A DNA stretch of 64,000 nt from Chryseobacterium sp. Leaf201 (GCF_001421435.1 NZ_LMKA01000112.1:1-64000); one strand, 5' to 3'; shown: positions 1 to 9,000, numbered from the stretch's first letter. Notes: a model not told the origin generated them from the letters alone. Translations and numbers: made by a program.

Positions 1-174
1 AAATCAATTTTACCGCCTATAATAATCATAAAATTTACAATATATTATTATTCAAAACATAATTAATACTGTATTTTTCAGCTTATTAAATCAATTTTAC
101 CGCCTATAATAATCATAAAATTTACAATATATTATTATTCAAAACATAATTAATACTGTATTTTTCAGCTTATT
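1..174. repeat. Perfect 87-bp tandem duplication
   Basis: The segment at 1-87 is repeated without a mismatch at 88-174. The unit is AT-rich and contains no gene. The first copy starts exactly at the window edge, so the array may extend further left and the unit boundaries are arbitrary. The second copy ends 3 bases before the stop codon of the neighbouring minus-strand gene. It could be a recent slippage or duplication event, or an assembly artefact. Confidence 0.95.
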
Positions 175-177
175 TTT

Positions 178-567
178 TTATTGAGAAATTAGAGTTAAGA
201 CAAGGTAATCCGGTTTTGCAGATGAGGCGGTATACATTTCGCTCATCAGTCTGCGCATCTTCTGATCTATGGTGTACGTTTTCTGTACTGTCCCTCTGCT
301 GCTGTTGATGATATTCATTTTATCATCATCATTTACCTGATGGATGTTCACTTCAAATCCGGCTGTACTGGATATGGCAAAATATTTTTTTTCATCGATA
401 TTTCCTGCCGGCTGCTCATTCCGGAGGTCACCGATTGAAAGAACCTGTACAGGATGCAGACGCGTGTTAAGATAGACACCGTCATTCTGTCCTGAAACAT
501 TTATGAAAGCAAAGAATAAAATACTGAATAAAAAAAGTTTGGCACACATATCACCTAGATTTTTCAC
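178..567 (-). CDS. Small secreted protein of unknown function
   Basis: I do not recognise this family. The 129-residue product starts with a charged N-terminus and a hydrophobic stretch (about residues 10-26, ending near VSGQ) that looks like a Sec signal peptide with signal peptidase I cleavage, so a mature protein of roughly 100 residues is expected in the periplasm or outside the cell. The mature part is polar, has no cysteines and shows no repeat. It lies 40 bases downstream of the AraC-type gene on the same strand, so the two could share a transcript. Its stop codon abuts the tandem duplication at the window edge. Nothing in the sequence supports a specific function. Confidence 0.6.
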   Translation of the reverse strand: MKNLGDMCAKLFLFSILFFAFINVSGQNDGVYLNTRLHPVQVLSIGDLRNEQPAGNIDEKKYFAISSTAGFEVNIHQVNDDDKMNIINSSRGTVQKTYTIDQKMRRLMSEMYTASSAKPDYLVLTLISQ

Positions 568-607
568 TGAGTTGTTACTTAATGTAAAAGTACAATATTT
601 TTTTTAT

Positions 608-1438
608 TTATTTCATTTCTGAGGGATTTTTTCCAGTATGTTTTTTTACAAAGTTGCTGAAATTCCCTTCATCATTGAAACCCAGGTCATAAGAAATTTC
701 CGAAATGGTAAAATTTGTGAAAACCAAGGCTCTTTTAAACTCAGTTATTATCTTTTCAATAATAATTCCCTTCGCAGTTTTCCCCAAAACATATTCCGTC
801 ATCTCTGTAAGCCTTCTGGATGTGATATTAAGTTCACTGGCATAATGTGAAACTTTTTTTGCAGTTTTATAATCCCTTTGGAGAAGAATTTTAAACCGGT
901 TTACATAATGGAGATAATCAAATTTAATATCTTTTTTTATCTCTTCGTTAGGTATATACAAAAATGCATCCAAAATCAGCCGTTCAATAGCATTATGTGC
1001 CGCAGATACATAAAGGTTTTCATCTTTCTGCTGAAAAGCTTCCATACGTTCCATGAAAATGACTCTCATATGCTCAATATTCAGGAAGGGAGCTATGAAA
1101 AGATCCGCTTCATAATTGAAAAAAAGCTGCGAGTTCAGGAACAGGCTGTCCTTGGAAGATCTTTCATAGAAACTGGATGAAAAAGCAATGACCAATATCT
1201 GGTGCCCGTCTGCATTGCCGAACACAATCTGTTTTTCAGGTCCTAGAAAAGCAATATTTCCGGCCTTGATGGAATACGGGATGTTTTCTACCTCTACATC
1301 AACGTCTTCCATAAATATATAAATACAGTAATATTCCATTGTATGGAACTTTCTGTTGTAATTATTTCGCTTAACAATATTATCCAGACGGTTGACACTA
1401 AACCCTATACTTTTTAACTGATCTGTTATTACATACAT
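608..1438 (-). CDS. AraC-family transcriptional regulator
   Basis: This 276-residue protein has the AraC/XylS layout: a variable N-terminal sensing domain (about 1-165) and two C-terminal helix-turn-helix motifs (about 185-276). The second motif reads FTISEISYDLGFNDEGNFSN followed by FVKKHTGKNPSEMK, the family signature (the usual form is ..IA..GF....YFSR.FKK..G.TP...R). There is no signal peptide or membrane segment, so it acts in the cytoplasm. The ligand cannot be read from the sequence. Its neighbours are a small secreted protein downstream and galT beyond a 181-base spacer upstream. A link to galactose genes is possible but not shown. Confidence 0.88.
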   Translation of the reverse strand: MYVITDQLKSIGFSVNRLDNIVKRNNYNRKFHTMEYYCIYIFMEDVDVEVENIPYSIKAGNIAFLGPEKQIVFGNADGHQILVIAFSSSFYERSSKDSLFLNSQLFFNYEADLFIAPFLNIEHMRVIFMERMEAFQQKDENLYVSAAHNAIERLILDAFLYIPNEEIKKDIKFDYLHYVNRFKILLQRDYKTAKKVSHYASELNITSRRLTEMTEYVLGKTAKGIIIEKIITEFKRALVFTNFTISEISYDLGFNDEGNFSNFVKKHTGKNPSEMK

Positions 1439-1619
1439 AGTACAACGATAAGAAAATTTTCACATAATCATTTTATAAAAATAAGTTTTTTAATTACATT
1501 ATCTTAATAAATCATGATATGTTACATATCTATTATGTAATTGTGAATTATGTTCCTAATGCCACAAAATCATTATAATATCCATGCTATGCATAGGTTT
1601 CTTAAAGAATCGTATAAAT
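1439..1619. other. Intergenic spacer between galT and the AraC gene
   Basis: This AT-rich spacer of 181 bases must hold the promoter of the AraC-type gene and the 3' end of the gal transcript. I find no perfect TAnnTTTG box and no strong hairpin in it. Confidence 0.4.
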
Positions 1620-2681
1620 TTAACTGTTTTGAAATTGAATTTTATAATGAACGGTTGACCTGTCTTTAAGAACTTCCGCACTCTGTTCCGGCGTAAGGTC
1701 CCGCTGCGTTTCGGCAAGCATTTCATAGCCCACCATAAATTTTTTCACCTCGGCACTTCGCAGAAGCGGCGGATAGAAATGCATATGAAAATGCCATTCC
1801 GGATGGTTTTCACCGTCTGTAGGTGCCTGGTGGATCCCGGAAGAATAGGGAAATGAGATATTAAAAATGTTATCGTATTTGGTCGTAAGGTTTTTTAAAA
1901 TTTCCGCCAGTGCATTTTTTTCCTTTTCTGAAAACTGAGAAATGTTTTCAGCTTTCCGCTTACTGATGACCATTGTTTCATAAGGCCATGATGCCCAGAA
2001 AGGAACCAGTGCCACAAAATCACTGTTTTCCAGAATAATCCTTTCCCCGGCCTCCATTTCCTGCTGAAGGTAATCCTCTAAAAGCGACTTTCCGTTTTTA
2101 TCAAAATACGTTTTTAAATTTTCCTGGGTTTTGCGGATCATGGTGGGAATGGAAGACTGCGCCCAGATCTGACCGTGCGGATGCGGATTGCTGCATCCCA
2201 TAATTCTTCCCTTATTTTCAAAGATCTGGACATGGTTGATATAATCCTGAGTCCCCAGTTCTTCATACTGCTGCTGCCAGACATCAACTACCCTTCTGAT
2301 GTCTTCCGTTTCCATTTCCGGTAAAGTAAGGCTGTGGTTTTCAGAGAAGCAGATGACCCTGTTAATACCGCGTTCGGGATGCATTGAAAAAAAACCGGTT
2401 TTATTTTCTGAAATTTCCACTTCTTCATTCATCAGAGATCCGAAATCGTTGTCAAAAACATAGACACCTTTATAATCCGGATTTTTCTCACCGTTAACCC
2501 GGAGATTTCCTGCACATAAATAACATCCGGGGTCATGTTTCGGGAGATGTTCCTGCTCAGAGCCTTCGGTCTGCCCCTGCCACGGGCGGTTGGCCCTCTG
2601 TGGTGAAACAAGAATCCATTCGTCCAATAACGGGTTATACCTTCTGTGCGGATGCTTTTTACTGTCAAATGATGAATTCAT
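1620..2681 (-). CDS. galT: Galactose-1-phosphate uridylyltransferase
   Basis: It transfers UMP from UDP-glucose to galactose-1-phosphate, the second step of the Leloir pathway, in the cytoplasm. The active-site motif HPHGQ is at residues 167-171, with H169 at the position of the uridylylated histidine (His166 in E. coli). The structural zinc ligands of the family are also in register: C53 and C56 in CYLC, H116, and H167. A second His cluster (HFHMH) lies near residue 300. At 353 residues it has the normal length. Its start overlaps the end of galK by 17 bases, so the pair is cotranscribed and probably translationally coupled. No galE is in this window. Confidence 0.96.
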   Translation of the reverse strand: MNSSFDSKKHPHRRYNPLLDEWILVSPQRANRPWQGQTEGSEQEHLPKHDPGCYLCAGNLRVNGEKNPDYKGVYVFDNDFGSLMNEEVEISENKTGFFSMHPERGINRVICFSENHSLTLPEMETEDIRRVVDVWQQQYEELGTQDYINHVQIFENKGRIMGCSNPHPHGQIWAQSSIPTMIRKTQENLKTYFDKNGKSLLEDYLQQEMEAGERIILENSDFVALVPFWASWPYETMVISKRKAENISQFSEKEKNALAEILKNLTTKYDNIFNISFPYSSGIHQAPTDGENHPEWHFHMHFYPPLLRSAEVKKFMVGYEMLAETQRDLTPEQSAEVLKDRSTVHYKIQFQNS

Positions 2682-3864
2682 TGTCCGTATATTCTTTTAT
2701 TCCTTCGGAAATATTAATTTTATAAACCTTCATATCAATACCGAATGCCTTCCGGTATTTTTCTTCAATATTCCTGCTGATCCGGTCTGCCTGATCTTCT
2801 TTTACCAGATTGATGCTGCAGCCGCCAAAACCGCCGCCCATCATCCGTGCGCCCAAAACGCTTTCTTCCTTCAGTGCCTCTTCCACCAGAAAGTCAATTT
2901 CATTACAGCTTACCTCATATTCCTGTGAAAGCCCGGTATGGGTTTCGGTCATCAGACGGCCAAGGTATTCCGGATTGTTTTCTGACAGGGCCTTTACCGC
3001 CTCTTCTACTCTTTTTATTTCTTTAACCAGATACAGGCACCGCTTATAAGCCAGATCGCCCATATCTTCCTTCAGCTCTGTAAGGATTTCTTCAGTAACC
3101 TGACGGAAATTAAGAATCCCTGGATAATGGGACTTAATGATTTCCTTTCCCACCTCAACATCTTTTCTTCTGTCGTTATAACCGGAAGTGAGATGGGTAT
3201 GTTTTACACAGCTGTCAAACAGTACCAGGCTGTAGCCGTTCAGCTGCGCATCGTAATACTGATGCTCCAGTGAATTACAGTCCAGCATCATAACTTTATT
3301 TTCCTTTCCGAAGACCGAAGCAAACTGATCCATGATCCCGCATTGTACGCCTGCAAAAGTATGCTCTGCTTTCTGGCCGATCAGTGCAATTTCTTTCTTT
3401 GAAAACTGAAGATCAAACAGGATATTTAAAATATAGGCGAAACCACATTCCAGTGCTGCGGACGAAGACAATCCTGATCCCATGGGAATGGTACTGCTGA
3501 ATGCGATCTGTAACCCACCCACTGTTTTCCCGCTTTCCTGAATGGCATCAACCACGCCCAGCAGATAATTAACCCACATCTGCCCGACCGGACTTTGTTT
3601 TTCACTGATATTAAAACTGAAGGATTCATTAAGGTCTGCAGCGAAAAACGTACAGGTTTCGGAGTCCTGCTGTTTTTTAACGGCAAAGCAGATGTACTTG
3701 TCGATGGCAGCCGGAAGTACGTAACCGTCATTGTAATCTACATGCTCCCCGATGATATTGATTCTTCCGGGAGAAAGAAAAATATGTTCAGGCTCCGACT
3801 GAAATGCTGACTGAAATGCTGCTTTTGCAGCGTTGATTAAGGTAGTATGCATAGATAGATGCAA
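2665..3864 (-). CDS. galK: Galactokinase
   Basis: This GHMP-family kinase phosphorylates galactose at C1 with ATP in the cytoplasm. The galactokinase signature GRINIIGEHVDYNDGYVLP lies at residues 33-51, the phosphate-binding loop PMGSGLSSSAALE at 127-139, the catalytic aspartate at D179 in GIMDQ, and the third GHMP motif GGGFGGC near residue 355. Length (399) is typical. Two in-frame ATG codons, at residues 1 and 5, could be the start. The second (3852) gives the more usual N-terminus, and no clear ribosome-binding site decides. galK precedes galT with a 17-base overlap. Galactose could come from GH97 action or from galactosyl side chains of xylan (inference). Confidence 0.96.
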   Translation of the reverse strand: MHLSMHTTLINAAKAAFQSAFQSEPEHIFLSPGRINIIGEHVDYNDGYVLPAAIDKYICFAVKKQQDSETCTFFAADLNESFSFNISEKQSPVGQMWVNYLLGVVDAIQESGKTVGGLQIAFSSTIPMGSGLSSSAALECGFAYILNILFDLQFSKKEIALIGQKAEHTFAGVQCGIMDQFASVFGKENKVMMLDCNSLEHQYYDAQLNGYSLVLFDSCVKHTHLTSGYNDRRKDVEVGKEIIKSHYPGILNFRQVTEEILTELKEDMGDLAYKRCLYLVKEIKRVEEAVKALSENNPEYLGRLMTETHTGLSQEYEVSCNEIDFLVEEALKEESVLGARMMGGGFGGCSINLVKEDQADRISRNIEEKYRKAFGIDMKVYKINISEGIKEYTDNEFII

Positions 3865-3973
3865 TTTATAATTTTCCGGCCAGGAAATAATAATAAAATC
3901 AATTCAGAAATGTTAAAATTGTATTTCAAATCCAGGCAGGCAGAGAGTTTTATATTAAAAATCAATTAAAAAC

Positions 3974-4846
3974 CTATTCAATCAGGTAATTAAATTCTTT
4001 CCTGTACTGCGAAGGGCTTTTTTTGATGTATTCTTTAAATGTCTTATTGAAATAGCTGAAATTATTGAAACCGGATTCAAAGCAGACTTCGGTAATGCTT
4101 AACGGCTGTTCAGACAGAAGCTTTAATGAATGGGTAATCCTGTATTCATTCACGAACTGGGTAAAGGTCTTGTTGGTGATTTTCTTGAAGTAGCGGCAGA
4201 ATGAAGGGACTTTCATATTCGCGAGATCAGCGATTTCTTCCAGGGTCATCTGTTCCCTGAAATGGTCTTTCACATAATTAAAAATAATATTAATCCGGTC
4301 ATTGTCTTCCACCTGGGTCTGGAGGTAATATTTTCCGGCGTTCAGAATCCTGCAGTCCTGGGTAAAAGCCAGTTCATCCAGAATGCCCAGAAACCTGATC
4401 AGCCGGTCCAGGGATGATGACTCGTGCATGTCTGTAATTTTTTTCCCGATCTCTTTCTTGGTATTTTCACCGAATACAATCCCGGCTTTTGATTTCTCCA
4501 GCAATGCGACAATCCGCTGCATTTCCGGGGCTTTCCAGATCGCTTCGCCTAAAAAATCAGGCTTGAACTGGACTACCATTTCATAATCATTGTTGGTTTG
4601 TTCATTCGTAAGCCCGCAGTGCGGAAGATTACTGCCGATAAGTACCAGGTCGCCATCCGAAAAGTAAGAGATATTACTCCCGATCTGCCTTTTCCCCGAA
4701 CCTTTACAGACATAGATCAGTTCAATCTCCGGATGGTAATGCCAGACATGGGATTTGATGTTTTCATTGGTAAGGAATTTCAGGCTGGTAAAGCTGCTTC
4801 CTATGGTAGGATGTATGGCTTCAAAGGCGGGATGTGAATGTTTCAT
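3974..4846 (-). CDS. AraC-family regulator with cupin sensor domain
   Basis: This is a 290-residue cytoplasmic regulator. The N-terminal half (about 20-100) has cupin features, with HVWHYHPEIELIYVCKG and an H..G motif around LPHCG, as in sugar-responsive AraC proteins. The C-terminal 100 residues hold both helix-turn-helix motifs (MTLEEIADLANMKVPSFCRY and LSITEVCFESGFNNFSYFNK) and end in the typical FKEYIKKSPSQYRKEF. It sits 109 bases upstream of galK in the same direction and is divergent from a small secreted protein gene. It could control galK-galT or the divergent gene, and the ligand is unknown. A minus-strand -7 box, TAATTTTG, is at 4883-4890. Confidence 0.9.
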   Translation of the reverse strand: MKHSHPAFEAIHPTIGSSFTSLKFLTNENIKSHVWHYHPEIELIYVCKGSGKRQIGSNISYFSDGDLVLIGSNLPHCGLTNEQTNNDYEMVVQFKPDFLGEAIWKAPEMQRIVALLEKSKAGIVFGENTKKEIGKKITDMHESSSLDRLIRFLGILDELAFTQDCRILNAGKYYLQTQVEDNDRINIIFNYVKDHFREQMTLEEIADLANMKVPSFCRYFKKITNKTFTQFVNEYRITHSLKLLSEQPLSITEVCFESGFNNFSYFNKTFKEYIKKSPSQYRKEFNYLIE

Positions 4847-4882
4847 AACAATAATATAATGCTATATTGACTAAATTATACA

Positions 4883-4890
4883 CAAAATTA
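4883..4890 (-). promoter_or_regulatory. -7 promoter box of the cupin-AraC gene
   Basis: On the minus strand this reads TAATTTTG, a perfect match to the Bacteroidota -7 consensus TAnnTTTG, 37 bases upstream of the start codon. No convincing -33 TTTG was found. Confidence 0.5.
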
Positions 4891-4961
4891 ACAATTAATA
4901 TTTAATTAACATACACACAGGGTTAATATAAGACATATATATGAAAATTGTATGGTAGACT

Positions 4962-4976
4962 GCAGTAGATTACTGC
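4962..4976. promoter_or_regulatory. Perfect 15-bp palindrome, candidate operator
   Basis: GCAGTA-GAT-TACTGC is a perfect inverted repeat with 6-bp arms. It ends two bases before the TATCTTTG box of the plus-strand gene that follows, so a bound protein would cover the -33 region. The neighbouring AraC-type regulator or another regulator might bind here; this is inference only. Confidence 0.45.
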
Positions 4977-4978
4977 TG

Positions 4979-4986
4979 TATCTTTG
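4979..4986 (+). promoter_or_regulatory. -7 promoter box of the secreted beta-sandwich gene
   Basis: TATCTTTG matches the TAnnTTTG consensus exactly and predicts a leader of about 25 bases before the ATG at 5019. Confidence 0.6.
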
Positions 4987-5018
4987 CCCTATAAATTATT
5001 GATAACAAAAACATTATC

Positions 5019-5612
5019 ATGAATACATTCTTAAAAACCGGGATTCTTTTGGGATTCTCACTGATGTCAGCCAGCCTGATGAGTAAAGACAGGGATTTTT
5101 CTGTGTCTGTAGGAAACATAACAGCAAAAACTGTACATTTTGAAGTATCGAATGCTAAGAATATGTCAATATTCATCTACAATGATACGGAAGGTGAACT
5201 GTATTCTGAAAACCTGGGTTCGGAAGCGCATATAGCGAAATCCTATGATCTTCAGGCACTTTCCCCGGGAACGTATTACCTGATTGCAGAATCTGAATCC
5301 AGGATAGAAAAGTATAAGATAAGCATTGATAAGAATAACATGGTGAAAATGGAAAAAACACCGGTGAGCTCCGTAAGCAAGCCCGAATTTACCATTTCAG
5401 GCCATACCGTGAAACTTCATCTTGCTGAAGCTACCATGCCTGTACAGATTTCTGTTTATGATGACTCCAATACAGCCTATTACACAAGCAGTAAAAAATC
5501 TGCTGAAGGAGCACTTGACCTGACTTTTGATCTTAATCCGGAAACTTCCGGCACTTATATCATCCGGGTTGAACAGGGAGGAAGTGTTTTTAACAAAGTC
5601 ATCACTCTTTAA
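5019..5612 (+). CDS. Secreted protein with two beta-sandwich repeats, function unknown
   Basis: The 197-residue product has an N-terminal hydrophobic segment (about residues 5-21) consistent with a Sec signal peptide. The rest looks like two tandem all-beta units of similar plan. The first (about 25-107) contains LSPGTYYLIAESESRIEKYK, and the second (about 120-197) contains the matching ETSGTYIIRVEQGGSVFNK. These G-T-Y-x-I/L strands resemble small Ig-like or type IX sorting-domain folds, but no LYPNP motif is present, so I would not call it a sorting domain. It is the only plus-strand gene in the first 16 kb and has its own promoter and terminator. I do not recognise a specific family or function. 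Confidence 0.65.
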   Translation: MNTFLKTGILLGFSLMSASLMSKDRDFSVSVGNITAKTVHFEVSNAKNMSIFIYNDTEGELYSENLGSEAHIAKSYDLQALSPGTYYLIAESESRIEKYKISIDKNNMVKMEKTPVSSVSKPEFTISGHTVKLHLAEATMPVQISVYDDSNTAYYTSSKKSAEGALDLTFDLNPETSGTYIIRVEQGGSVFNKVITL

Positions 5613-5683
5613 CAAGATCCATAACTAAATTATAGATACATTCCTGAATTAAAGGGAATAACAATTTTACGTACAGTCAGTTT

Positions 5684-5737
5684 TGAGGTAGCTCTTCTTT
5701 TCTTAAATCACGGAGAAAGAGTTGCCTCATTTTTTTA
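5684..5737 (+). terminator. Hairpin terminator after the secreted beta-sandwich gene
   Basis: An imperfect stem pairs TGAGGTAGCTCTT (from 5684) with AAGAGTTGCCTCA (ending 5729), allowing G-U pairs, and is followed by seven T residues. It lies between convergent genes and may also slow transcription arriving from the GH67 side. Confidence 0.7.
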
Positions 5738-7789
5738 ATTATGGTGTCCCATATCAAGCTTAATTTTTTTCAAATCCTCGAGTTCGTGAACCGGACGTTC
5801 GATGTCGTAAGGAACCGGCATTTTAGAAAAAGTCTGAAAATACAGCAGGCAGGCATCTTTCCACCACACTGCATCTCTTGACTGGATTTTAAGCTTATAC
5901 TGTACTTCCGCAAACCTCTGTTCATCAACATAAGGCTGCATCCGGTCCCAGGTAACCTGATAACCGCGTACATTTTTAACACCCGTATCATATTTATAAC
6001 ACAGTTCTTCCCATAATGTTTTTCCGTCCTTCATTTTATAATTCCAGGGAACATGGTGAAACCACAGCAGAAGATTTTCCGGGCAGGTATTGATGTTTCC
6101 GTAGATTTCGTTCAGCGGCGGATTATATTGTGAAACCGCATTGCTTCCTGTCCTGGTCCTGTCAAACCCGATTCCTTCCGCATTGGCCTGATGATAATAT
6201 ACGGGAGACCAGTCCGGCCTGCCGCCTTTGTAATCGCCCCACGGTTCAGGGCCGTAATGATGGCCTCCTGCAAAAATATGGTGCAGTCCTAAAGGCATCA
6301 TATAATCCACCACGGTTTCCCTTGAAGTGAGCATCATATTTTTTACCGGATCCAGAAAACGTTTATCATCCGTAAAGGTCATTTTTATCCATTCAGCGGC
6401 AATCTGTTCCGGGGTAAGGTCATGGTTCCAGGCCAGCCTTCCGAAGGCGTACCAGTTGGCCTGAGCAAACTGATGGCCGGTCCAGTTGGTATCTTCCCCG
6501 ATGTTCGCCACCGCGGAAACTGCCGTAAGCTTTTGCATACGTAGCGTACCGTCTGTAATTCTGGCGATGGTAGACCCTTTTCCTTCTGCATAGGTATCGC
6601 TTTCCAGGGTTTCTTTAAACAACGGGGCTAAATATGCCAGATGGTTAGACTGCCCCAGATATTCCTGCGTGATCTGGAATTCAACCATTTCAGGAGTCTT
6701 TTTTAAAGCCCCGAACAACGGGTTGAATGCTTCTCTCGGCTGGAAATCAACCGGTCCGTTTTTAATCTGGATGATCACATTATCCCGGAACTTGCCGTCC
6801 AGCGGCACAAACTCCAGATAGGCCTGTTTGGCGCGGTCTTCTTTGCTCGGACTGTACACAAAAGCCCTCCACATAACAATTCCGTTGTAAGGCTTCAGGA
6901 CATCCGCCATCATATTGGCGCCATCAGCATGCGTTCTTCCGTAATCCTGAGGTCCGGGCTGCCCTTCCGAATTGGCTTTAACCAGAAAACCACCGAAGTC
7001 AGGAACCAGTTTATAGATTTCAGCGGCTTTATCTTTCCACCACTTCCGGACATTTTTATCCAGCGGATCTGAATTTTCCAGTCCGCCGAGAACTTTCGGG
7101 GATGAAAAATTAACCGAGAGATATACTTTAATCCCGTAAGGACGGAAAATATCTGCCAGTGCTTTCACTTTAACCAGATAGTCATTGCGGAGCATGTTGG
7201 GTGAAGCATTCACATTGTTAAGCACCACCGAATTAATTCCTATGGAAGCATTCGCGCGTGCATATTCTTCATACCTCGGCGAAATCTTTCCCGGTAAATC
7301 TTCCCATTTCCATAATGATCTTCCGGCATAGCCTCTTTCAATACTGCCGTCCAGGTTGTCCCAGTGGTTGAGGATCCTTACATCATAAGAAGGCTTTTCC
7401 GTAATATCAAGACCTGTTACAACTGATTTTGTCTGCTGAAGGCGTAAAATATGATAGACTCCGTACAACAGCCCGATTTCTTTTTCAGCAGAAATAACCA
7501 GTTTATTCTGAACCGTTTTTATGGTATAGCCGCCTTTCAGGTTTTTTAATGACCGGTCTGTACGGAGTTCGACGGTCTGTCCCTGCCAGTGACTGCTTAA
7601 CTCTTTTCTTGCAATAGTCAACGTCGGACTATTCCCTCTGGAAATAATCTGATCTGCTGAAATTCCGTTTTTTGCCGGAAATCTAAGCCAGAGCCGGCTT
7701 CCGTCTTCTGCAAAAGCCGTTAACGGAATCATTAAAAATAATATGATGTATACTCTGAAATGCTGCATCTGGAACTGTTTTTTATCCAT
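5735..7789 (-). CDS. GH67 alpha-glucuronidase
   Basis: It removes (4-O-methyl-)D-glucuronic acid from the non-reducing end of xylooligosaccharides. The catalytic set of GH67 is in register with the well-studied Cellvibrio enzyme: the acid is E275 in VKANSEGQPGP, and the bases are D348 in NGPVDFQPRE and E376 in QITQEYLG, with the same spacings of 73 and 28 residues. A Sec signal peptide (about 12-27, IILFLMIPLTAFA) places it in the periplasm. Length is 684 residues, normal for the family. It is the last gene of the long minus-strand locus. A second alpha-glucuronidase of a different family (GH115) is encoded near 35 kb, so both terminal and internal glucuronate side chains can be removed. Confidence 0.95.
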   Translation of the reverse strand: MDKKQFQMQHFRVYIILFLMIPLTAFAEDGSRLWLRFPAKNGISADQIISRGNSPTLTIARKELSSHWQGQTVELRTDRSLKNLKGGYTIKTVQNKLVISAEKEIGLLYGVYHILRLQQTKSVVTGLDITEKPSYDVRILNHWDNLDGSIERGYAGRSLWKWEDLPGKISPRYEEYARANASIGINSVVLNNVNASPNMLRNDYLVKVKALADIFRPYGIKVYLSVNFSSPKVLGGLENSDPLDKNVRKWWKDKAAEIYKLVPDFGGFLVKANSEGQPGPQDYGRTHADGANMMADVLKPYNGIVMWRAFVYSPSKEDRAKQAYLEFVPLDGKFRDNVIIQIKNGPVDFQPREAFNPLFGALKKTPEMVEFQITQEYLGQSNHLAYLAPLFKETLESDTYAEGKGSTIARITDGTLRMQKLTAVSAVANIGEDTNWTGHQFAQANWYAFGRLAWNHDLTPEQIAAEWIKMTFTDDKRFLDPVKNMMLTSRETVVDYMMPLGLHHIFAGGHHYGPEPWGDYKGGRPDWSPVYYHQANAEGIGFDRTRTGSNAVSQYNPPLNEIYGNINTCPENLLLWFHHVPWNYKMKDGKTLWEELCYKYDTGVKNVRGYQVTWDRMQPYVDEQRFAEVQYKLKIQSRDAVWWKDACLLYFQTFSKMPVPYDIERPVHELEDLKKIKLDMGHHN

Positions 7790-7813
7790 AGACTGACCTA
7801 TGGTTATTGATAT

Positions 7814-7860
7814 TGCACAGGTTGCACCTATGCTATTGTTGTTGAACCCTCCGGATTCTC
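7814..7860. repeat. Palindromic intergenic repeat, family B copy 1
   Basis: This is a degenerate copy of a 37-47-base element made of two consecutive hairpins, CCGCAGGT-AnT-ACCTGCGG and GAACCCTTCGGGTTC, joined by CTATTGTTGTT. Other copies are at 22824, 36518 and 50094. Confidence 0.75.
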
Positions 7861-7919
7861 TTGAAAGCTTTTATTGTAACAGAATAATCTCTGTATTGGA
7901 TTTATTATAAGCCCCTTAC

Positions 7920-8885
7920 CTATTCCTGGCCTTCAATGGTTTTGATTTTACCGTCGCTGTCATATTCAAGCTCAACCACTTTCATGCTTCTGAGCCATGT
8001 TTTTCCTTCGCTCGGAACACAGTCATGGAAGAACAGGTACCATTTCCCTTTAAATTCCACAATACTGTGGTGGGTGGTCCATCCTACAACAGGCGTCAGG
8101 ATTTCCCCCTGGAAAGTAAACGGCCCGTAAGGATTGTCCCCCGTTGCATAACATATCAGATGGGTGTCTCCGGTAGAATATGAAAAATAATATTTGCCGT
8201 TGTATTTATGCATCCATGAAGCTTCAAAAAAGCGGTGTTTGTCGCCGTGAAGCAAAGGACTGCCTTTTTCATCAAGAATCAGAACATCTTTGGCTTCTTC
8301 CCCGAATTCCAGCATATCATCGCTCAAAGCAACAACTTTTGAAGAAATTGCAGGTTCATTTTCATCGGGAAGAACTGCAGATTCCAGCGCTTTGTTATTT
8401 CTGTAACGCTGTAACTGTCCGCCCCAGATCCCTCCGAAATACATATAATGCCTGCCGTTGTCTTCAAAAATACACGGGTCAATGCTGTAGCTTCCCAGCA
8501 TCGGATGCTTTTCAGGGATGAAAGGCCCGTAAGGTCTGTCGCTTACCGCAACGCCGATGCGGAAGATATCATTTTTATCTTTCAGCGGATAATACATATA
8601 ATATTTGCCGTCTTTACAGGCAACATCACAATCCCAGAGCTGTCTTCCTGCCCACGGGATATCTTTTACCGAAAGTACGACACCGTGATCTTGGATTTCG
8701 CCATTTTCCACATCATCAAGGGAAAAAACATGGTAATCATTCATGTCAAAATGGTCGCCGTTGTCATTTTCCTCAATTCCGCTTTCGCGGTCGTGGGACG
8801 GGTAGATATAAAGCCTTCCTTCAAAAACATGTACGGAAGGATCTGCCATGAAGTCTTTTGGGAATAGATATTTTGATTTGTTCAT
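7920..8885 (-). CDS. GH43 glycosidase, probably cytoplasmic
   Basis: This is a single-domain GH43 five-bladed propeller of 321 residues. The three catalytic acids can be placed: D15 in MADPSV (base), D136 in YSIDPCIF (pKa modulator) and E221 in FFEASW (acid). Likely activity is beta-xylosidase or alpha-L-arabinofuranosidase on short oligosaccharides; the sequence does not separate the two. It has no signal peptide and starts MNKSKYLFPKDF, unlike every other glycosidase in the locus, so it should act in the cytoplasm. This fits its position close to the GPH symporter, which could import short xylooligosaccharides. A 15-bp tandem repeat lies just upstream of its start. Confidence 0.85.
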   Translation of the reverse strand: MNKSKYLFPKDFMADPSVHVFEGRLYIYPSHDRESGIEENDNGDHFDMNDYHVFSLDDVENGEIQDHGVVLSVKDIPWAGRQLWDCDVACKDGKYYMYYPLKDKNDIFRIGVAVSDRPYGPFIPEKHPMLGSYSIDPCIFEDNGRHYMYFGGIWGGQLQRYRNNKALESAVLPDENEPAISSKVVALSDDMLEFGEEAKDVLILDEKGSPLLHGDKHRFFEASWMHKYNGKYYFSYSTGDTHLICYATGDNPYGPFTFQGEILTPVVGWTTHHSIVEFKGKWYLFFHDCVPSEGKTWLRSMKVVELEYDSDGKIKTIEGQE

Positions 8886-8902
8886 TTTTTAATATAGATG
8901 TT

Positions 8903-8947
8903 TAGATAATGGACTGATAGATAATAGACTGATAGATGATAGATTGG
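8903..8947. repeat. Three tandem copies of a 15-bp unit
   Basis: TAGATAATGGACTGA (8903-8917), TAGATAATAGACTGA (8918-8932) and TAGATGATAGATTGG (8933-8947) follow one another without gaps, inside the leader of the GH43 gene. Such an array could vary in copy number by slippage and alter expression, but no functional evidence is visible. Confidence 0.8.
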
Positions 8948-9000
8948 TGGATAAATGTTTTTAATCTTTTTAAACCTTATATTATAGGTTTCAGGCTGTA

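Noticed and set aside
1-174. CRISPR array
   Set aside because: Only two copies of a long AT-rich unit directly adjoining each other, with no spacers between them and no cas genes.
5019-5612. Type IX sorting domain on the small secreted protein
   Set aside because: The strand pattern GTYxI is similar, but the LYPNP block and the basic C-terminal end of sorting domains are missing.
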